Shown here piece by piece: positions 1-9,505 of a stretch of 16,282 bases of DNA; within the stretch, counting starts at the first letter, position 1, and the number at the start of each line of letters is the position of its first letter. Location: NCBI GenBank assembly GCA_027578815.1, contig JANBTH010000490.1, positions 1-16,282 of the forward strand, given 5' to 3'. This stretch comes from Coemansia sp. RSA 1804 (taxonomy: Eukaryota > Kickxellomycota > Kickxellomycetes > Kickxellales > Kickxellaceae). Made by a program: the position numbers and the translations under genes. The notes below the pieces were generated by a model. It did not search any database. It was not told the origin of the DNA and saw only the letters and a list, made by a program, of their open reading frames with translations.

Positions 1-645
1 AAATAGATAAGGCAAATAAAACCGATGGATATCAATCGTTTATAGTGAATGTCATGGTTGAGAAATTGCTCAAGAGACGCACAATGTCAAAGTGCTGCAG
101 AATTTTTGTTGACATTTTGCGTGGTTGTAAAGAATCGCAAAAGACATCGATTTCGACTAGAACTAGATACCAGAAAACAATCCGTTTAACTGAAATGTCC
201 AGGAAATTATAAAAAAAAAAGCCGTGTACATAAATGAGAAGGATAAGAATTTGGTGTGAATTTGGTTAATGCTTTTATGGGCGTTGTTGAAGCTCAAAGT
301 GGCGGTAGCTTTTTTTTCTCAGAATGTTAGAGATAGAATGGCTTGAAATCAAGGATACATGTTCACAATGGAATAGCTATATGTGAATGAAAAAGATAGA
401 ATGGTAAAAGGAGGTTGGGCGATGCCCAGAAAAATAAGCCATACCTGTATTCATACCAACTCGGCGTTCAAGGAAATGGCGAATTGTTAAAAGGCATGAC
501 AAACAGGTTGTTGATACAGAAATAAGGGAGCAATTATTTTAAATATTGGGCTTACAAGAGGCAGATAAAGCGCACAGGCATTGCTAATAGAAACAAAACA
601 TAGCACTGGTCGTTTGTATCAACCGAAGCAGAATTGTCGCGCTTG

Positions 646-774
646 TTATGAACAATCAGCTTTTGTATAATTGACGAGTGATTCAATGGGACCCCCGGGG
701 GTGTGTATGTCTGACTTGGATTCTAGGGTTTTATGCTTTGTTGCTGTAGCGGTAGCTGTAGCTGTTGTATCCAT
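646..774 (-). other. Unsupported 42-codon ORF with Thr-Ala repeat
   Basis: An ATG at 774-772 opens a 42-residue frame ending in TAA at 648-646. It begins with a run of Thr-Ala dipeptides (MDTTATATATAT) encoded by ACAGCT-like hexamers, followed by a mixed hydrophilic stretch. A TAG stop lies three codons upstream of the ATG, directly after a possible AG acceptor, so it could also be a terminal exon. Nothing identifies a function. It may equally be a chance frame over a short repeat. Confidence 0.12.
741..768. repeat. Short imperfect GTAGCT-type hexamer repeat
   Basis: The plus strand reads as successive variants of TGTAGC/GGTAGC/TGTAGC/TGTTG. This is an imperfect six-base tandem array of about four units. 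It encodes Thr-Ala on the minus strand if translated. Confidence 0.5.
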
Positions 775-1912
775 GAGCAGTGGCTACTTTACAATATATG
801 GAGCACGTACCTGTTTCTGCGAATGTATGTTATACAAGTAAGAATAGAAGAGAATCTCCGTGGGACTAGGGAGATGTTTTAAATGTTATATATGCTAGAT
901 TCAAGTACAGTTAGAAGAGTTTATTGACTGTATGATTTGCAACAACGGACAAAAGTATAGAATATTATAGAAGAAAGTCGGTCTCGGTATATGTAATTAC
1001 AGATAAAAAGAGCCACCCTCTTGGACTTTATATACACTGGACGCTGAGCCTGGTGTGAAAGAATAAAAAGAAAGTAATGCGAGGGGCCATGCAGTTTTTT
1101 CTGTATAGTAAACACTGGTAATAGAGGTGTATTACTATTTCTAGCAACAAAACGTTTGAGCAGAATACGATGGGAGCCAGAAAGCTATTGGATTCCCTTG
1201 TGCTTACAGCTCCATATGCAGGTCACAGTTTAATTTTCTGCTGAGAGCAGAGGCACAGCCCTGCAGCCTGTGCTTAGCTTTTACCGTGCAGGTGGTCAAA
1301 ATGGAAATGAGAAACCATCAACAACCGCCGAACTACTCTTATCTTGGGAGGTGAGCTCTGTCTGTGCGATAGATTCATAGGATCAGAAGAGAAAGGGCGT
1401 AGTTGTACTTTGTCTCGCTGTGCCAAGTTGCGAGCGGCGCCAAACACAAACACGGCGGGCGGACGCAAAGCATGCGAAATAAACCACCTTTCACAGTCTC
1501 TCGTTTTGAACTTTTTCTTCAAACTCTTCATGTCTACACTACAGACATCATTTCGCCTATGCCGGGTTTCTTATTAGTGCTGAGGCCATTGTACGGAAAT
1601 ATCGCATTGTACTGTTTTTCAGCGTCTGCAAGGAGCTATACTTGGCGCTTTCTCATTGTTGTTGCTGTGTTTTTGCAAACAGCCGCTGACCGCACATCCC
1701 CATGATAGCTTTACATGTTGCATGTTCTTCATGAAGCAATTTAGCCTGCATATGGCTTCACTGTCTATAATCCACACCGCACAGGCATGTCCAACTTGAC
1801 AGAAAAACACATTCTTGACTAGAAATGGACTTGCGATTGATGTAGATAGAAAACAAAAAAAATTAAAAGACGTAATAATAGAACAACACAAGACAGCAAT
1901 AAAATAAAAAAC

Positions 1913-3036
1913 CTAATGCGGCAACTCGCAGAGCTGCTGCGTGTGCTGTGTTTGTTGTTGATGTTGCTCGTGAACCTGGATCTGTGAGTGGTTTTGCGCA
2001 TTCTGCACATCCAAGCAAGCATTGCTCCCGTTACCACTTGCCTCTTCTGTTGTACAACCTTCAGGCAAACTATGCCCATTGCAGGCTCCATGGCCAACAA
2101 TTGACGCTACATCGGTTGTAGACCCAATGCTTCCAACGCCTGCAACGCCTGCACCAATATCTGGAATAGCCCCCATTCCGTTGATATTTCCTAGGCCCGA
2201 AGCAGCAACGGCGGCAGCAGCGGCGGCGGCGGCAGATATTGTTGATCCCAGATCACTTCCATTCCGGTTACCACAGTTTGCTGCGTCTTGGTTGACCAAA
2301 TACCTGACAAACTCTTCCATTAGCTGGTCTTGGGTCTGCATGTTCTTTTTTAGCCCGTTTAGCTCGTCGATCATTGCTTGCTGCTGCTTTCCAAGTTGAT
2401 GCATATACATGGTCACTTCGGCATGAGCATGTGTCAGAAGATGTATCTGGCTCTGCAGGTCCTCGGCAACTGCACGGAACTCTCCATCGCCATGTCTGCC
2501 GTTCATGCCGCCAAGCGACTTTGATTTTGGCGGAATCTTTCGCTTGATCTTTTCGAGTAGATCAGGACGATTGTGCTGAAACCTGGGGTGTTTAAACTCC
2601 CAAGCCTCGTCGCCATATCTTTTGTTTTCGTCTGTGACTTTGACCTTGTGAAAGTCGTATTTGTTTAGCTGACGTACAAAGCTTGCAAAATTATTGTGCT
2701 TGAAGTGCTGTGGCAGCACGTGCTTTGAAAACTCGTTTGGATCCATAACAACAAAGCTGTCTCCTTCGTAGCCCCAACACACTATTTCGCGATGCGCCTC
2801 GTCCTCAAGCATTCTACAAAAAGTGCATCTGGTTTAGAATGATAAGATGCTGGTATTAACTCAGTCATATCCGACGTCGTACAGCGCAGCAATAGCCGGG
2901 ATCTTTGCTGAAACGCTTACCTGAACAGCTTTTTGACAAAATCGGGTACTCCTGTTGACATTGCAAAAATATCAAACTTGTCATCTGTTACCGCCTGCAT
3001 AACACCGTCAAAAGACTGGGCGATGTCGTTGTTCAT
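1913..3036 (-). CDS. SKN7: Skn7-type heat-shock-factor-family transcription factor without receiver domain (2 exons)
   Basis: Exon 1 runs 3036..2921 and exon 2 runs 2813..1913, joined over a 107-base intron with donor AG|GTAAGC and acceptor TTGTAG|A. The product is 338 residues. The HSF DNA-binding domain spans about residues 29-130 and is interrupted by the intron after the VPDFVKKLF segment. The recognition helix region (79-96) reads NNFASFVRQLNKYDFHKV; the LNKYDFHKV wording is typical of Skn7/Prr1, whereas Hsf1 has LNMYGFHKV. A likely coiled coil follows (about 150-214), then an Ala tract (about 232-243), a Gly-rich stretch and a Gln/His-rich tail. Skn7 proteins act in the nucleus in oxidative and osmotic stress and normally carry a C-terminal response-regulator receiver. 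Here translation stops without one. The start is the first ATG in frame; a longer reading upstream opens only with TTG. Family is secure; orthology to Skn7 rather than a receiver-less paralogue is less so. Confidence 0.88.
2192..2240 (-). repeat. GCN codon run encoding poly-alanine
   Basis: Within exon 2 of the HSF-type gene, a run of GCC/GCT/GCA/GTT codons encodes a near-pure alanine tract. Such runs are prone to length change. It lies between the coiled coil and the Gly-rich segment, outside the DNA-binding domain. Confidence 0.7.
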
Positions 3037-3041
3037 TGCAT
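3033..3041 (-). promoter_or_regulatory. Two-codon uORF overlapping the HSF-type start codon
   Basis: Just before the main ATG (3036-3034), an out-of-frame ATG-CAA-TGA occurs at 3041-3033. Its TGA overlaps the main ATG as ATGA, a termination-reinitiation arrangement. It would matter only if the transcript starts upstream of 3041. Confidence 0.4.
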
Positions 3042-3813
3042 CGGCTTCAGATGGAAGTGCAAACAAATAAGCTATTACTCCTGAGTAAAACTTTGAAGAA
3101 GAAAAAGTCGAAAAAGATGTCACGGGCAAGAACAAAAGGTTGCCAGCGGCAAGAAATGTCTGTCTTGTATATTTGCTGCTCGCAGAATAATATTACTTAG
3201 CGCTGCAGTGTTATTGCTTTAAACTATAGAAAATATTCCCCACTCGGTTATATTACATCTGCCATTGCCGAAAAAATAACCTTGTTGCTATGCTAGTGTA
3301 AGGTTACTGCGTGTCACGCAAGTAAGACCTAAGCAATAAGCCTGATTGAATTGCTTCTTTATTTAATAGCTGGGAGAGGAGGGCATGGCATCTGGTAAAG
3401 AAAGAGGTTGAATTAGAAATGCCATCAACTTGAGCAACCCTTCGCCTTATTCACTTTTTTTCTCTCTCCCTCTCTAGTCTGGGTAATTTATTTTTTACCC
3501 AACCATCAAAGACTTTAACAGATTTTGATATTGTATGTGGGGAAAGCAAAGCTATGCTCTGTAAATATATTTGAAGCATATGGCCCATCAATAAATTGGC
3601 ATGCATTATCTTAAGGCTTTTGCTACCCTATTGCCCATACATCGAATTGCGTCTTGTATCAAATCAATATTTGGATATTGGAAGTACAGCACTGTCCAGA
3701 TCTCTAATCCAAGAATGATTATAATATATATTTTGCTAACCTTGCTTCTAGACACGCTACAAATACATTGGCAAAAGCCTATATAAACGGAAAAACAATA
3801 GAACCCCTCGTAT
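3037..3813. other. Intergenic: HSF-type 5' region and exportin-4 3' region
   Basis: The two flanking genes are both on the minus strand, so this holds the 3' UTR of exportin-4 on the right and the leader and promoter of the HSF-type gene on the left. Pyrimidine-rich stretches on the minus strand near 3090-3120 look like a leader. An inverted repeat, TGGGTAA and TTACCCA with an 8-base loop (3480-3501), lies in the middle; TTTATT at 3487 gives AATAAA on the minus strand and could serve as an exportin-4 poly(A) signal about 330 bases past its stop. No additional coding gene is supported. Confidence 0.55.
3480..3501. repeat. Inverted repeat (7-base arms, 8-base loop)
   Basis: TGGGTAA and TTACCCA flank an AT-only loop. 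It could fold in the exportin-4 3' UTR or bind a dimeric factor upstream of the HSF-type gene. The loop includes AATAAA when read on the minus strand. Confidence 0.55.
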
Positions 3814-6800
3814 CTACTTGATGCGGAGTACAGCACGAGCGTTGACCAGAAATTCAAACAGTGGTTGACGCAATGCGGCGCCATCAATGGGGTCAGGAAT
3901 GAGATCAGTTGAGGCAAGCAGGCTTTTAATCGGCTCGCTGCTTTCCAACTCAGAATTAAACTTGGAGAGCGTCGCTGAAAGCCTTTCTGCAAAGGCTGCA
4001 CCAGAGTGAACACTGGAAAACAGTTCCCTAAAACATGCTTGCAAATGTTCGGGGTCCAAAAGCCCTAGCGTGACTAGCGCCACGCCAGCAGGTTCAACCA
4101 ATTCTGCGTCAAAAGGAGAGAACAACAGCGTCTCAAGAAGCTTGCTCAGCATCTGTTTGATCCCATTGGATAGCACTTGCTGAAGACCCTTGGGGGCATC
4201 TCCAAGTCCAACAACCTTTAAATACGCTCCTAGCTTGCTGACAGCCTCGTATGTGCGCCGACAAACGTCAAATATTTCATTATCCGTGCCTTTAACAAGC
4301 ATTGCCACAACACTGTGCCAGACAGGAAGTGGCAACCACCGCAGCAATGAAGGCGTTCTGTATTGTATCATCTCAGAGAGAAACTGCATGTACCCGCGCA
4401 GGACATTAGGCGCTTGCAGCTGCTCTAGAGATACTGTAGTGTGAATACAGTATAAACCAAACACCTCTGTCTCACCATAGCTATCTGAGACGGCCCTGTT
4501 GGCCAATTTAGAAGCCTCATTAGCAGCGAATCCCATTTCGTTGCGGATGAAATACGACATTGTTGAAATCAACATGGTTGTCTCGCCTAGCGAATCTATA
4601 TTGGTGCTTGAATTCAATGACACGCCTCTTCTTTGCTTCAACGCATGATACTGATGCAGAATATCTTTAACGTTATGCGAAAACTGCAGCAGATAATCAT
4701 CGTCGGCAAGTGAAGATATATCAAGGTATCGCATAGCAGATTCCAAGACTTGTACAACCTTACGAGGAACCTCGTCTCCACTGGAATATACGGACAAGAG
4801 CCTCGTCAATATAGGATGCATCTCAAACATAACTTGGAAAATCATATCCATGTTTCTAAAATTGGCTGCAGAGAGAAGACCATCCATCATATCCAAGCCA
4901 TCTAATATCGAGCTGACTATCCGGCTGTCATGGCACTGATCCTCAAAGTCTTTGTCGGAAAGCGTGTTTATGATCCCGTGCATTATCAGCGCCTTGATTT
5001 TGGAAAAGTAGTGATCGTGCTCCGCTGAATGAGCGTAACATGTTAGCAGTTCAAGCGCTTCCACTATCGAGCTGTGGGTTGACTCAGGAATCCGACTTAT
5101 GTTGTCGAATAAGTAAAGCACAAACGGAGTAAACAGCGGCGACTGCGTTATCTCTTGTGAAATGCTTGAACACTGGGATAGTTCTCTTAGCAAGCTTATG
5201 CACATGTGCAATAAGTCTTCCTCGGACGACCATTGGTCAAATGTGCACCGCACAAAATTTAATAACCCCTGAACAATTGCTTGGCCATTCCCGCCTTCGC
5301 TTGAAGCTCCAAAGGCAGAAATAAGCGAGCTACTCATTCTGCGGTAGTCTGAGGAATTGAAAAGCAGGAATATGGGGCCAATTCGACGCAATAGCCAGTA
5401 TATTGTCTCGATTAGAAGTGGGCTGACATAGGCGGCAAGCTCTGACGATGAACTCTCTAATTCGAATTGAAGTAGCTTGAGTATGACCATAACGTTTTGA
5501 ACAACCATGTCTTGCTCAGGGCTCAGGCAAGAAGCAGAGTAATCGATTATCGGCTGAGGAATCAGAACACGTTCCGAAATTCCAGAGTCTGCCAGTGAAT
5601 GCCCAATCAGAAGAATAATCCACTGGATTTGTTCGTGCAATAAGTCAATGGTCTTCTGGCTACTGTTCCCTCCAGACACAGCAAGCTCGCCGCTTTTTAT
5701 CTTGCTTTCAATCCTCCCAAACTCAGATTGTAAGGCATTACAACGACTACACAAACTCTCGTGGAGCCGGTCCATCGATGTACGGATGTCGAGTCGCGAT
5801 AATAAAGCAAAAAACTGCAGCTGGTCTTCGTAAACAACATAGTCTTTTGCCAAAAATCCCTGGTCAATAACTGAAACATCGCCATGCGCGTCGTTGCCAT
5901 AAACACTGTCCTCACACATTAGCATGCGGAGTTGTATATAGTCTGAGCGGATCAAGTGAGCTGCTGTGGCCAGAAACTGCATAAAAGATGCCAGCACGCT
6001 CGGGTTATCTGCACTATTCTTTAACAACATATCCGGAGCCTCATTTGCGTTTGAGATTGAGCTCTGTCCAATACGCTCCCGATAAGTCCCATTGGCATCC
6101 TCCATGAAGCTCCATTCCCTGATTTCATTAATCACTGAGGACCATGCGCTTGCAAGCTCATCGAAAGCCTGCATTACAAAGTAGTTGTCCATATCCCCAA
6201 AGTCCTCGTCAATGTGCTGTATCATATCTGATTCCAATATCCCAGATGCAGCCCGAAGAAGCATGCTTATAAGCTTTCCAACCTCGTTGAAATACTCGAA
6301 TGTCTCTGGAACACTTGCTGTCAAAAGAGTTAAAGGATGGAGCCGTTGTCCGTTGGTAGCTGATAGCGGCCGCTCAGCAAGTTGTGCTTCAATAAACCTT
6401 CGAACCATTTGAGTCGTTGCCATAACAACTCCTTCGGATCCTTCAGAGGTTAGGTCAGCGGCACAGATCCGGCGAATCAGCCCAAGCTGGCCCCTCATTA
6501 TTATTTGAGCATGCTCGATCCGTAGTGCATCGCTCTCTTTAGATGTTGGTGCGCCAAATATGTCTTTCCCGCGAATCCCAGACACTTGGATCAGACATTG
6601 CAACGCAAGATGCGCACTCCCGGGAGAAAAAAATGTGTGCATCTGATCTTTAACGGCCGCATCGTATACCGAGAAAAACATTCCCAGAATGTCTCTATTT
6701 AGAAGGAGTGGCTGCCAAGAGTGAGGGAAAAAGGGAGTGCGATTCTGGGTTTCGTCGTTAAACGCCAAAGATCCATTTTGATTTTCAAAACCATCCAGAT

Positions 6801-7919
6801 CGTCAATATCGGAGGCGTCATCATATTGTCCATCCACACCAGAAGTATTTCCACGAGACCCTCCTTTTGTTTGCCCAAAGGAGGCATCGATCACTTTTTC
6901 GGGATCAAACGACGTAAAAGTCCAACCAAGGACCTTCTCGACAATGTGGAGCGCCGACCTTCTCTCGTAAGCAATGGTCTGATTGCCTCCCGGTTTCAAT
7001 TGAGAACTGTCGTAGGACCTTTGAAGTTGGCGATGAAGTACCTTTAGCGACGCCTCAAAAAGCCTTGGCATATACAAGCGCTCAAAGGACACCTTGCATG
7101 CGTAATGAAACTCCCAAGGGACATGGAGATCGGAGCACCTGCTGCCACCAGAAACCTCATCCAAGATGTATTTTGTGGTGGCAATCCCAATACAAGGCGT
7201 TGTGTGGTCCAATATGTCGTTGCAGAGCACTTGAATAAATGTCGCTCGCTTTTCCTCAGAAAGATCGCCCCACAGGCGCTTTGTGATGACAGCCACAGTC
7301 CAGCAGAGCGATTCCAAGACAAACGGTGCATAAGTCCGGCTATTTTCAACCGCTAGGTGAAACAGCTCATCGCGAAGTGTAAGCGTGGCATCCACACCCA
7401 AGATTGAGTACCCGGACACAACCGCTTCCTTGATACCACGCAGAGCAAAGAACATCGTCGTGGGGACCTGCGAGTTGGCTATTCGTGAAAAATTCGTTCA
7501 AACACCACAAGTTTGTGTCAGTGCTGCAACATGCCGAATATTCAGCCTGCATGTTAGCAAATAGAATAGAATATGGGCTTGTAAAAAATACCTCTTTTCT
7601 CTCCTTGTATCTGACCATCTGTCTTCTATCACTCACCTAGAATGTACTTGCCCGCACCTATTGCGTCAGAGCGCTTGCCAAAATCCGCAAGTTGTCTTTC
7701 TGCAGCAACCCGAAGCGCTGGAATCTACATCGTTAGTCCGCATGGTAGGAATAGTATTAGCTTTGCGTCAATGTCTATGCTTCCGCTTGATTGCGACTAT
7801 CCAAGTAGCAAGCCAAGCTGATTTGTGGCCTCCAACACGAATGGATTGTTGTTGAGGAAAGCTACCTGAAAATCAGCACATGCTTGCTCGAGCTCTTCAA
7901 GCACATTTGCGTAATCCAT
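3814..7919 (-). CDS. XPO4: Exportin-4 (importin-beta superfamily nuclear export receptor), 3 exons
   Basis: I model exons 7919..7866, 7724..7637 and 7478..3814, giving 1268 residues against roughly 1150 in human XPO4. The introns are 141 bases (CAG|GTAGCT to GTAG|ATT) and 158 bases (CTAG|GTGAGT to ATAG|CC), and phases match. The joined N-terminus gives LEQACADFQ, RVAAERQLADF and KYILANSQ, which align with the XPO4 start. The large exon carries clear XPO4 signatures: ALRGIKEAV near residue 60, VPWEFHYACK, LLHEQIQWIILLIGHSLAD at about 657-680, and a conserved C-terminal VNARAVLRIK. An acidic linker (YDDASDIDDLDGF) sits near residue 265. In animals, XPO4 is RanGTP-dependent and exports eIF5A and SMAD3 and also imports some SOX factors; the helical HEAT-type fold explains the lack of sharp motifs. 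Yeasts such as S. cerevisiae lack this family. The gene is divergent from the metaxin gene. The first intron's GTAGCT donor is the weakest part of the model. Confidence 0.93.
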
Positions 7920-8228
7920 CGGAAGCAGAACAACTGTGTTTCTTTATTATACAAGTAATTAGGAAAAAGTAAATGTGCTTTCAGAATAACAACAACAATA
8001 ACTCATAAAACAGCGCTATGAGTCTTAGAAAAGAAAGAAAATACAGAAAATTCGGTTGTGAACAAGAGAAAAAAGCTGATGCATATGTTATTGTAAGCTG
8101 GATCGAGACGCTTGCTTGGGCCTTTGTTTGCTTTCGTTCTTTACGTGTGTTCTGTATTTTGACTTTTTCTTTTTTTTATACTTTTTTATACTTTTCTTAT
8201 CCCTTGATTGCACGAAGCGAAATTTAGG
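7920..8228. promoter_or_regulatory. Divergent promoter between exportin-4 and metaxin
   Basis: This 309-base spacer separates the two start codons (7919 minus and 8229 plus). It has an AT-rich left half with CAACAACAATAACT-type sequence and a plus-strand T-rich tract with TTATAC repeats at about 8160-8200, shortly before the metaxin ATG. There is no convincing ORF. Shared or bidirectional control is inferred from the geometry alone. Confidence 0.6.
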
Positions 8229-9505
8229 ATGGAAAAATACTCGCTATACTCGTGGGGAACACCGTTCGAGGCTGAGGGGCTTTATTCTTTTGACCCGCTG
8301 AGCATTAGTGTTCAGGTAGGTGATTCAAGCGCTAATTCTGAGCTTGTATGTGGGCGGAATGGCAAGTTCTTTCATTAATTGCACTGATATGCCTCTTATT
8401 CTGCATCACGGCGCCCTTCAAATAGACGTATTTACAGCTTTGCGATGTTGACTGGCAGCTCCATTACGTTAAAAGCCCTGGCGCATCTCCAAGCAGATGT
8501 CTTCCTGTTCTCGTTCTCGAAAACAATATGTCGGAAACCGGGCTTTGGCGTATTGTGCGGTTTCTTCAGCGCGAGGGATACAATTCGGGTGTGGCACTGG
8601 ACAAAGAGCAACTCTCGCAGACTACGGCATATGTATCGATGGTTCAGGACAGCCTGGTCGACGCAATTCTCTACATGTGGTATCTCGTTCCAGAAAATTT
8701 TGTTCAAGTGATCCGTCCACGCCTGGCAAAAATGTTTGGTCTTCCGCTAAGTCTAGCCATGCCAACGCATCTAAAGGACTGTGCTATAAATCGGCTAGCT
8801 GCAAATGGGCTACTTGACGCAGAAACATTTGCCAGTGCTACTGGCGGTGGACATGATGATGATGATCCAACAAGAGGTGGCTTCCTGAAAAACAGATTCT
8901 TGCAGCTACGGCAATTGGCCAAAGAGGGTTTTAGAAAGCATGCCAATACAACCGAGTCTGTAGATGCCGCACTTGCTCGCCATCCTGTGCTTGCCCAGGC
9001 CGACCAGTACTTGTTGTGTCTTTCTCAAAAGCTCGGAGAAAGAGACTTCTTTTTTGGGAGGGACCCCAGCCTGCTTGATGCGGTTGTATACGGACATCTG
9101 TCGCTGGTTTTGCGGGTAGATCTCCCACACAACCCGCTTCGAAAGCTAGTAACAGCAAGTTATATTAATCTTGCCGAACACTGCGCAAGGATGCATGCCA
9201 GACTTCGGCCGCCCGCTATAGCCTCACAACAGAGCTTTGTATCTGGCCTTGGTTCTTACTTGAAACAGGCGGTTCCAGAGCATGTGTCAATCCCAGACGC
9301 GCTAGTACCCGACATTGGGAATGGTCCGGAATATGTAGCCAATTTGCGTGCAATTGCTGGCGCGCTGTGCATTTTTGCCGGATACATCATATACAATGGT
9401 GTTCTGCAGACAACTCCACATACACCAAATACGAAGGCCGAAGAACTAGACGACACGTTGCTTGAGTCTGTCAGCGTTGGCAACATACTGAATGCTATTA
9501 AATAG
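8229..9505 (+). CDS. SAM37: Metaxin/Sam37-like mitochondrial outer-membrane protein (2 exons)
   Basis: Exon 1 is 8229..8315 and exon 2 is 8426..9505, joined over a 110-base intron (CAG|GTAGGT to AATAG|ACG) in phase 0; the product is 388 residues. Exon 1 encodes YSLYSWGTPF, the metaxin N-terminal strand, and exon 2 continues TYLQLCDVDWQLHYVKSPG and CLPVLVLENN, the thioredoxin-like (GST-N) metaxin segment. The C-terminal GST-like domain contains FFFGRDPSLLDAVVYGHLS at about 237-255, the most diagnostic metaxin signature. A hydrophobic segment at about 336-356 is a likely membrane anchor, followed by about 32 polar residues. Metaxin/Sam37 belongs to the SAM/TOB complex, which inserts beta-barrel proteins such as Tom40 and porin. 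The ATG has A at -3 and G at +4. An internal ATG at 8528 would drop the N-terminal domain and is rejected as the start. Sam37 is preferred over Sam35/metaxin-2 because of the anchor. Confidence 0.9.

Larger units (their letters stand above)
1..1912. other. Intergenic region left of the HSF-type gene, no confident gene
   Basis: No long coding frame is present on either strand, and the short frames do not resemble proteins I recognise. The sequence is AT-rich and purine-biased on the plus strand up to about 650. It then holds a 12-base perfect palindrome (691-702), a GTAGCT-type hexamer run (about 741-768) and a short GC-rich patch at about 1430-1475 that looks promoter-like. The right end presumably contains the 3' UTR of the minus-strand HSF-type gene ending at 1913. 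Two weak small-gene candidates (646-774 minus and 1530-1799 plus) are treated as findings. No receiver-domain exon for the HSF-type gene was seen here. Confidence 0.6.

Noticed and set aside
1274..1891. Several overlapping frames of 77-100 codons on both strands
   Set aside because: They overlap one another on both strands, have no protein-like pattern and read through pyrimidine-rich or GC-rich non-coding sequence. Only the weak two-exon candidate at 1530-1799 was kept as a finding.
2022..2399. 125-codon plus-strand frame opposite the HSF-type gene
   Set aside because: It is the antisense of the Ala/Gly/Gln-rich coding region, whose codon composition keeps the opposite strand open.
2917..3135. 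72-residue independent small protein at the HSF-type exon 1
   Set aside because: The frame opens with TTG and ends at a splice donor (GTAAGC read as a stop). It is exon 1 of the HSF-type gene.
4090..4100. GGTTCAACC resembling a tRNA B box
   Set aside because: It lies inside the exportin-4 coding exon and no tRNA fold surrounds it.
8528..9505. Start of metaxin at the internal ATG 8528
   Set aside because: Upstream in-frame codons plus the 8229 exon encode conserved metaxin N-terminal sequence, so the internal start would truncate the domain.
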